A stretch of DNA of 64,000 nt from Cryobacterium sp. PH29-G1 (GTDB lineage Bacteria; Actinomycetota; Actinomycetes; Actinomycetales; Microbacteriaceae), in the NCBI RefSeq assembly GCF_030063365.1, contig NZ_JASISY010000008.1, positions 1 through 64,000 of the forward strand, given 5' to 3'. The notes beneath the pieces are model-generated. The model saw nothing but the letters and a program-made list of their open reading frames with translations, did not search any database and was not told where the DNA came from. The position numbers and the translations under genes are program-made. How positions within the stretch are numbered: the stretch's first letter is position 1; every line of letters starts with the position of its first letter. This document shows, piece after piece, positions 59,861 through 64,000 of the stretch.

Positions 59861-60934
59861 TCAGTCGGGAGTAGGAACCGAGTCGAAATGCGGCGCTGAC
59901 GGAAGTCCGTCACGGCCGAGAGCAGACAGGGTGAGAGCGCTGGCCGGGGCCGCGACCACCGGTGTGAAAGCATCCGCACCCGGGTTGGGCGTGCTGCCCG
60001 AACCGGTTGACCCCGCAGCGGATGCTGGCACGATCGCGTCGGTGGTTAGGGGTGTGGGCTGATCTGGAAAATGGCGCCCAGGCGCCGGGGCCTGTCTGAT
60101 CTCACCCGCAGCGTTCGTCGTGATGACCGTGGACGACGGGACGACCGGTCGTAGTACCGCGCCTGATGCTCCTGGCGATGCGTCCGGCAGCCCTGCCGCG
60201 TCAGCCAGGCTGGCTTGAACGCTGATCGGGGCCGGTGCGGTCGGGGCTTCGTCGTGGCCCGGCACCTGGGTGCTTCCACCGGGAGTGGGGCCGACGGGGC
60301 CTGGGTGGAGGCAGTCGGTGATCGGAGCCAGCACGTCGGTTACCGGAGCCAGCACGTCGGTTACCGGGGCCAGCAGGTCGGTTACCGGAGACAGTGCCGC
60401 AGTGACCGGTGCGACCATGCCAGCTATGGGCATCAGAGCATCGGTAACCGGGGAGAGAGCGTCGGCGATGGGGAGCAAGACCCCCGTGGCGGGAGCGATC
60501 ACTGCGCCGGCCAGTGGGGCGACACCAGTGATCACTGGTTGCACGGCCGCGCCGACCGGAGTCACTACCGGCGTAACGACGGCATGGACCGGCGCGGACA
60601 CCGGCGCGATGACCGCTTTAACGACGGCCGAAGCAGAATCTGTGGCCGGCGTCGCGACGGCGACGGCGACGGAGACGACGGGGTTTATCACGGCGACGAC
60701 GGGCGCGGCCACCGTGGCGATGACGGGCGTGAGGGCAGCAGCCGTGCTGTCCAGCACGGAAGAGCCGGCCGATGAGGCTCCGCCCAAAAGATCGAGGCCA
60801 TCGGTGATCGCGGCCTGGGCCGGGGAAGCTCCGCCTCCGATCAGGCTGACAGCAGACCAGGCCAGTGCAACAGCCGCACCAACGAGGGCCAGGCGCACAC
60901 CGGCGGAGGCGGGACGCCGCTTCTGCTCCTCCAT
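59861..60934 (-). CDS. Secreted heptad-repeat protein next to the chaplin-like gene
   Basis: A 357-residue exported protein. Signal peptide VRLALVGAAVALAWSAVSLIGG ... AQA. The mature part, residues about 45-215, is a run of hydrophobic 7-residue units such as LSPVTDA, LAPVTDV, LAPITDC, with DNA-level 21-bp repeats at 60315-60390. A Pro/Gly/Ala-rich disordered C-terminal region follows and has no anchor. I do not recognise a family. The ATG at 60934 follows GGGGGAG. It precedes the chaplin-like gene by 87 bp on the same strand, and both are probably co-expressed. A single Cys near the repeat end is the only one in the mature protein. Confidence 0.75.
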   Translation of the reverse strand: MEEQKRRPASAGVRLALVGAAVALAWSAVSLIGGGASPAQAAITDGLDLLGGASSAGSSVLDSTAAALTPVIATVAAPVVAVINPVVSVAVAVATPATDSASAVVKAVIAPVSAPVHAVVTPVVTPVGAAVQPVITGVAPLAGAVIAPATGVLLPIADALSPVTDALMPIAGMVAPVTAALSPVTDLLAPVTDVLAPVTDVLAPITDCLHPGPVGPTPGGSTQVPGHDEAPTAPAPISVQASLADAAGLPDASPGASGAVLRPVVPSSTVITTNAAGEIRQAPAPGRHFPDQPTPLTTDAIVPASAAGSTGSGSTPNPGADAFTPVVAAPASALTLSALGRDGLPSAPHFDSVPTPD

Positions 60935-61076
60935 GCGGCTCCCCCCAGTGTGTTCGTCGAACACTCAGCACAGCAGAAAAGTGCTTATAAGTCCAGTTTT
61001 TCGGACAGGTCGAGATCACCGTTTTACCGAGAGGGCATCGAGGCGACCGCGCTCCGGGTGCCACGAGCCGTTGCTG

Positions 61077-61850
61077 TCATCGTCCGGAAGTCTTCACGAT
61101 GGGCGTCTGCCCGCACGTTGACCTCATGGCGAGGGCGACCCGTTCGTCATCCCCGGGCAGCCCCTGGGCGACGCTCCCCACCTGAGAAGAATTTCGAGCA
61201 ATGCGGCCACCATCGGTGAGTATGATCTGCGTTCGGGTGATGTCGTACGTTCCGTCGGCCTGCCGTGAGGCCAAAACGCCGTACAGAAGGCTGCCGCCGT
61301 TCTGATCGGTGCACTGCACGCCGGTGCCATAGTCGCTGAACCCGTTGAGCCCGAACCGGTACGGCGTTCCACCCGAATCGGTCGTAGTGACAAACGCGCA
61401 GTCGATAAAGGCGTGCAGCGTTGCCGTTCGACCATCGTCAAGAACAGTGACCGTGGCTCCCTCACGAATCGACGTCCAGCCACTGTGAGTATTCGGTCCC
61501 GCGAGGTCATCTTTCAGTAGAACGGTAGCCCCGGACGCCGTCCGAATGCCGTAGTAGAAGCCGTCCTCCTCGGAGTAGAACTCAGCGTCCCCCCGCCCGT
61601 CGCCGTCGACATCCTGAATCGTGGCGAGGGCGGCGTCGGCGGGAACAGGTACATCGTTGGCGGGGCATCCGGCGGCGGCAGTCGTGGTCGGTGACGGGCT
61701 GATGGTGGGAGCTGTCGTTTCACCCGTCGGCGAGGGGGCTACCGTCGGTGAAGCGGATACCACCACTGTCGGCGCCGAGCCCCCGGTGGTAGCGCAACCG
61801 GTCAGCAGGAATGCCAACGCGATACCGATGATGACCCCGTGTCGTCTCAT
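61077..61850 (-). CDS. Lipoprotein of unknown function
   Basis: A 257-residue lipoprotein with lipobox FLLTGC, a Pro/Thr/Ser linker and a C-terminal domain with DVDGDGRGDAEFY, an EF-hand-like Asp-rich loop that may bind calcium or act as a beta-propeller repeat (FG-GAP/VCBS-like). Two Cys pairs could form disulfides. The ATG overlaps the TetR stop by 4 bp, so it is expressed with that regulator. The 142 bp between this stop and the heptad-repeat gene hold no identified element. Confidence 0.75.
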   Translation of the reverse strand: MRRHGVIIGIALAFLLTGCATTGGSAPTVVVSASPTVAPSPTGETTAPTISPSPTTTAAAGCPANDVPVPADAALATIQDVDGDGRGDAEFYSEEDGFYYGIRTASGATVLLKDDLAGPNTHSGWTSIREGATVTVLDDGRTATLHAFIDCAFVTTTDSGGTPYRFGLNGFSDYGTGVQCTDQNGGSLLYGVLASRQADGTYDITRTQIILTDGGRIARNSSQVGSVAQGLPGDDERVALAMRSTCGQTPIVKTSGR

Positions 61851-62440
61851 GAGGGCGAGTGTACTGCTGCGCCCCGTTCTGTGTTCGACGCCACCAGCGC
61901 GCGGGCCAGGTCGGCGCTGACCGTGAGGGTGTCGAGCGGGAGTGGCTGTGTGACAAGGGCGCCCTCATGCAGCACGAAGAGTTGCATGGCCAGTGCTGCG
62001 GGAGTTGAGCTGTTCGCCGCGGTGGCGAGTTCCTCGAAAAGATTCAGCAGCCAAAGCTTCTGGTTCGACGCAACGCGGTGCGCCGGATGGGCTGGGTTGG
62101 GGAACTCGGCCAGTGCATTGATGAATGCGCATCCGCGGGGGTTGGTCGTATTCCACGTGCGGAGGGCGACGAAGGGCGCGGCTACTGCCTCGACCGGAGA
62201 GTCGCAGGCAGCAACCGTGGCGCGAACAAGTGACTGCCAGCGCTGTTCACGCTCCTCCAGGTAGGCCACCACGAGGTGGTCTTTTGAGCCGAACTGGTTG
62301 TAGAGGGTGCGCTTGGTTACGCCGGCGTGTTCGGCGATCAGATCAACACCGACCGCCGTGATTCCTCGATCGTAGAAGAGGTCGCCGGCCGCTGCCAGCA
62401 CGCGATGACCAGCAGGGGTCATGAGCTTTGCTTCCGCCAC
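61847..62440 (-). CDS. TetR-family transcriptional regulator (LmrA/YxaF-like)
   Basis: A 197-residue regulator paralogous to the one at 55821. HTH (GHRVLAAAGDLFYDRGITAVGVDLIAEHAGVTKRTLYNQFGSKDHLV in pieces) and the NPRGCAFINALAEFPNPAHPAH segment of the LmrA branch. The GTG start at 62440 is preceded by AAAGGA. The operator ACCGATCGGT lies upstream at 62454-62463. It is divergent from the dehydrogenase at 62514, which is the probable target. The lipoprotein gene is coupled to its 3' end. Confidence 0.9.
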   Translation of the reverse strand: MAEAKLMTPAGHRVLAAAGDLFYDRGITAVGVDLIAEHAGVTKRTLYNQFGSKDHLVVAYLEEREQRWQSLVRATVAACDSPVEAVAAPFVALRTWNTTNPRGCAFINALAEFPNPAHPAHRVASNQKLWLLNLFEELATAANSSTPAALAMQLFVLHEGALVTQPLPLDTLTVSADLARALVASNTERGAAVHSPS

Positions 62441-62453
62441 GAGACATTCCTTT

Positions 62454-62463
62454 ACCGATCGGT
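62454..62463. promoter_or_regulatory. ACCGATCGGT operator, TetR copy 2
   Basis: The same 10-bp palindrome as at 56422-56431, in the divergent region between the TetR and dehydrogenase genes. A second, less perfect element (CACAGATCAGTATACC, 62481-62496) follows on the dehydrogenase side and has the same core spacing. Confidence 0.7.
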
Positions 62464-62513
62464 GTACTGTAGCGTGAGTTCACAGATCAGTATACCTCTA
62501 AGGAGTTCAGTAA

Positions 62514-63563
62514 ATGGGCATTCCCCAGACCATGCGTGCCGTGCGCATCACACAACACGGAGGACCGGAGGTTCTTGATCTCGCCGAGGTGCCCGTGCCG
62601 GTTCCACAGGCGGGAGAAGTCCTGATCCGGGTCAGCGCCGTTGCTCTGAACAACACCGATTTATGGACTCGGGAAGGTGCCTACGGGCGCCCGGGAGACC
62701 CGACGGCGCTGTCGGGTTGGCGTGGTCCGATCGATTTCCCGCGCGTTCAGGGCGCGGATGTCGCGGGCCGGGTCGCAACCGTCGGCACCGGCGTAGACGC
62801 AGGTCTCGTGGGACAGCGAGTGGTCGTCGACCCGACAATTTACGACTCCGAAGGACCCGACGCGAACCCGGTGGGCCTGATGGGTAGCGAATGCGACGGC
62901 GGGTACGCCGAGTATGTGGTCGCCCCGGAGAATCGTGTGCACGATATGACCGGGTCCCCGCTCACCGACGATCAGCTGGCCGCGTTGCCGACCGCTTTCG
63001 GCACTGCGCTGGGAATGATCGAGCGAGGCAGGCTGAAAGAGAACGAGACCGTGCTGGTCTCGGGAGCGTCCGGCGGTGTCGGCATTGCGCTTGTGCAGAT
63101 CGCCCGCGCCCGCGGTGCCAGAGTGGTCGCCATCAGCAGCGGATCCAAGATCGATACGGTGCGCGAGGCGGGCGCCCATGAAGTCGTCGACCGTGCGGGA
63201 GACATCGCCGAGCAGGTGCGCGCTGCTGCCCCGGAGGGTATCGACGTAGCCCTCGATGTCGTCGCCGGGGAACTGGTCAGTGACGGACTACCGCTGCTGC
63301 GCGAAGGGGGCCGCTGGGTGATCGCCGGCGCCCTCGGCGGGTACGGCGTGAGCTTCGACGTGCGCCGTCTCTACCTACACAACGCGCAGTTGATCGGCTC
63401 CTCGATGTACACACCCACGCATTTTGAGATGCTCATGAACATGGCGCGGCGGTCCGAGATTCACCCCATCATCGCCGCGACCTTCCCGCTGGAGCAGGCT
63501 GCCTTGGCGCAGGAAGAGCTGGCCCGCAGAGGACACGTCGGCAAGATCGTCTTGCACCCATAG
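62514..63563 (+). CDS. Quinone oxidoreductase/zinc-type alcohol dehydrogenase family protein
   Basis: A 349-residue medium-chain dehydrogenase/reductase. The GroES-like N-domain (MRAVRITQHGGPEVLDL, GADVAGRVATVG) is followed by a Rossmann domain with the NADPH motif SGASGGVGIALVQIA and the catalytic-domain tail HVGKIVLHP. The catalytic zinc Cys/His set of alcohol dehydrogenases is absent, which fits zeta-crystallin-type quinone reductases. It probably reduces a quinone or enone. AAGGAG lies 8 nt before the ATG. Controlled by the divergent TetR through the site at 62454. Confidence 0.92.
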   Translation: MGIPQTMRAVRITQHGGPEVLDLAEVPVPVPQAGEVLIRVSAVALNNTDLWTREGAYGRPGDPTALSGWRGPIDFPRVQGADVAGRVATVGTGVDAGLVGQRVVVDPTIYDSEGPDANPVGLMGSECDGGYAEYVVAPENRVHDMTGSPLTDDQLAALPTAFGTALGMIERGRLKENETVLVSGASGGVGIALVQIARARGARVVAISSGSKIDTVREAGAHEVVDRAGDIAEQVRAAAPEGIDVALDVVAGELVSDGLPLLREGGRWVIAGALGGYGVSFDVRRLYLHNAQLIGSSMYTPTHFEMLMNMARRSEIHPIIAATFPLEQAALAQEELARRGHVGKIVLHP

Positions 63564-63652
63564 CGGAAAGCATCCGGGCGCCGGCCGCTCGAAACCGGGT
63601 CGCGACTAAAGCCACGATAATTCCGAAACGACCATCCGGGCAAAACGAAACC

Positions 63653-63692
63653 CCCTACTCCCCAGTGAAACACTGGGATGTAGGGAGTTTTT
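63653..63692. terminator. Bidirectional intrinsic terminator
   Basis: Arm CCAGTG pairs with CACTGG around AAA, extended by CCCTAC/GTAGGG after a 2-by-2 internal loop, and followed by TTTTT on the plus strand. On the minus strand it follows the tRNA gene with TTTCGTTTT. It ends the dehydrogenase transcript and the tRNA transcript. Confidence 0.85.
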
Positions 63693-63694
63693 CG

Positions 63695-63784
63695 TGGCGG
63701 TACCGGTGGGATTTGAACCCACGGTGGAGTCTCCCCCACACGACTTTTCGAGAGTCGCACCTTCGGCCGCTCGGACACGGTACC
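63695..63784 (-). tRNA. tRNA-Ser (CGA anticodon)
   Basis: Reading from 63784 down: acceptor GGTACCG (63784-63778) pairs with CGGTACC (63705-63699). Anticodon loop CTCGAAA, anticodon CGA, stem CGACT/AGTCG. A long variable arm (GTGGGGGAGACTCCAC) is typical of Ser tRNAs. T-arm GTGGG TTCAAAT CCCAC. Discriminator G at 63698 and CCA encoded at 63697-63695. It reads UCG. No gene is visible between it and the window end (63785-64000). Confidence 0.95.
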
Positions 63785-64000
63785 GCCGTCGATCCTAGTA
63801 GAGACTTGGGGCGGAAGCGAATCGGCGAACGGTTCGAGTTGCCGGCGGCATTTCACATTGCGCGGGGACTGCGCCGCTACGCGGGAGGTAGAACTGGCGC
63901 GTATTGGCGCACGTCCCGCGCACCGCGTTTCATCGCGCTCCGAAACACTCGGCCATCCCGAAGATCCCGAATCGCGAACGTGCAGCAGACACACGGATAC

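Noticed and set aside
63785-64000. Minus-strand frame running from the window end across the tRNA
   Set aside because: It crosses the tRNA gene and the terminator, and its translation shows no domain. No gene is supported in this stretch.

Overview
The window is high-GC actinobacterial DNA, most likely from a member of the Microbacteriaceae (inference). The signs are a CarD-type transcription factor, frequent GTG starts, several apparently leaderless genes with a TANNNT -10 box 6-7 nt before ATG, LAxTG-type wall-sorting motifs, and many TetR, GntR and OmpR-type regulators. It reads as ordinary chromosome rich in transport and cell-surface genes. I saw no phage, insertion sequence, CRISPR array or rRNA. 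One tRNA-Ser(CGA) lies near the right edge.

Layout. 1-10 kb: the edge of a DUF222/HNH-type gene, a small TatA-like gene, then a catabolic and uptake block made of an aldehyde dehydrogenase of the 2,5-dioxovalerate type, a complete five-gene dipeptide-type ABC importer, an FCD/GntR regulator and an RraA-type aldolase with a 16-bp TTGGTATACCAA-type operator. 9.6-14.7 kb: an unknown multispanning protein, CarD, a TetR with its own palindrome, and a GH15 hydrolase fused to a degenerate phosphatase domain. 14.8-18.1 kb: an extracytoplasmic copper/haem module (4-TM protein, CopC, PCu(A)C chaperone, Tat-exported DyP peroxidase). 18.1-23.2 kb: a second dipeptide/nickel-type importer whose promoter carries a Fur/Zur-like box exactly between -35 and -10 and whose two permeases are fused. 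23.2-36 kb: short HPF, a DUF2254 membrane protein, a giant DUF11-repeat surface protein with no visible N-terminus, a hypothetical protein and a P-type cation ATPase. 36-46.5 kb: a thioesterase, a small secreted acidic protein, a six-gene exporter/two-component operon, DedA, a COG4705-like membrane protein and a second two-component system with a PAP2 phosphatase. 46.5-50.1 kb: a methyltransferase, a flavin disulfide reductase, a CDP-alcohol phosphatidyltransferase and a TVP38 protein. 50.2-54.4 kb: a YnjBCD-like ABC importer. 54.3-58.6 kb: a TetR/radical-SAM pair, YeiH and its divergent LysR regulator. 58.7-61.9 kb: a surface locus holding a four-repeat chaplin-like LAxTG protein, a heptad-repeat secreted protein and a lipoprotein. 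61.8-63.8 kb: a TetR diverging from a quinone-oxidoreductase-type dehydrogenase, then the tRNA.

The most unusual items are the chaplin-like wall protein with its secreted neighbour, the headless DUF11 giant, the metal-box-controlled importer with fused permeases, the GH15 enzyme carrying a phosphatase domain without its catalytic aspartates, and the TetR/radical-SAM pair whose operator is shared with another TetR gene 6 kb away.
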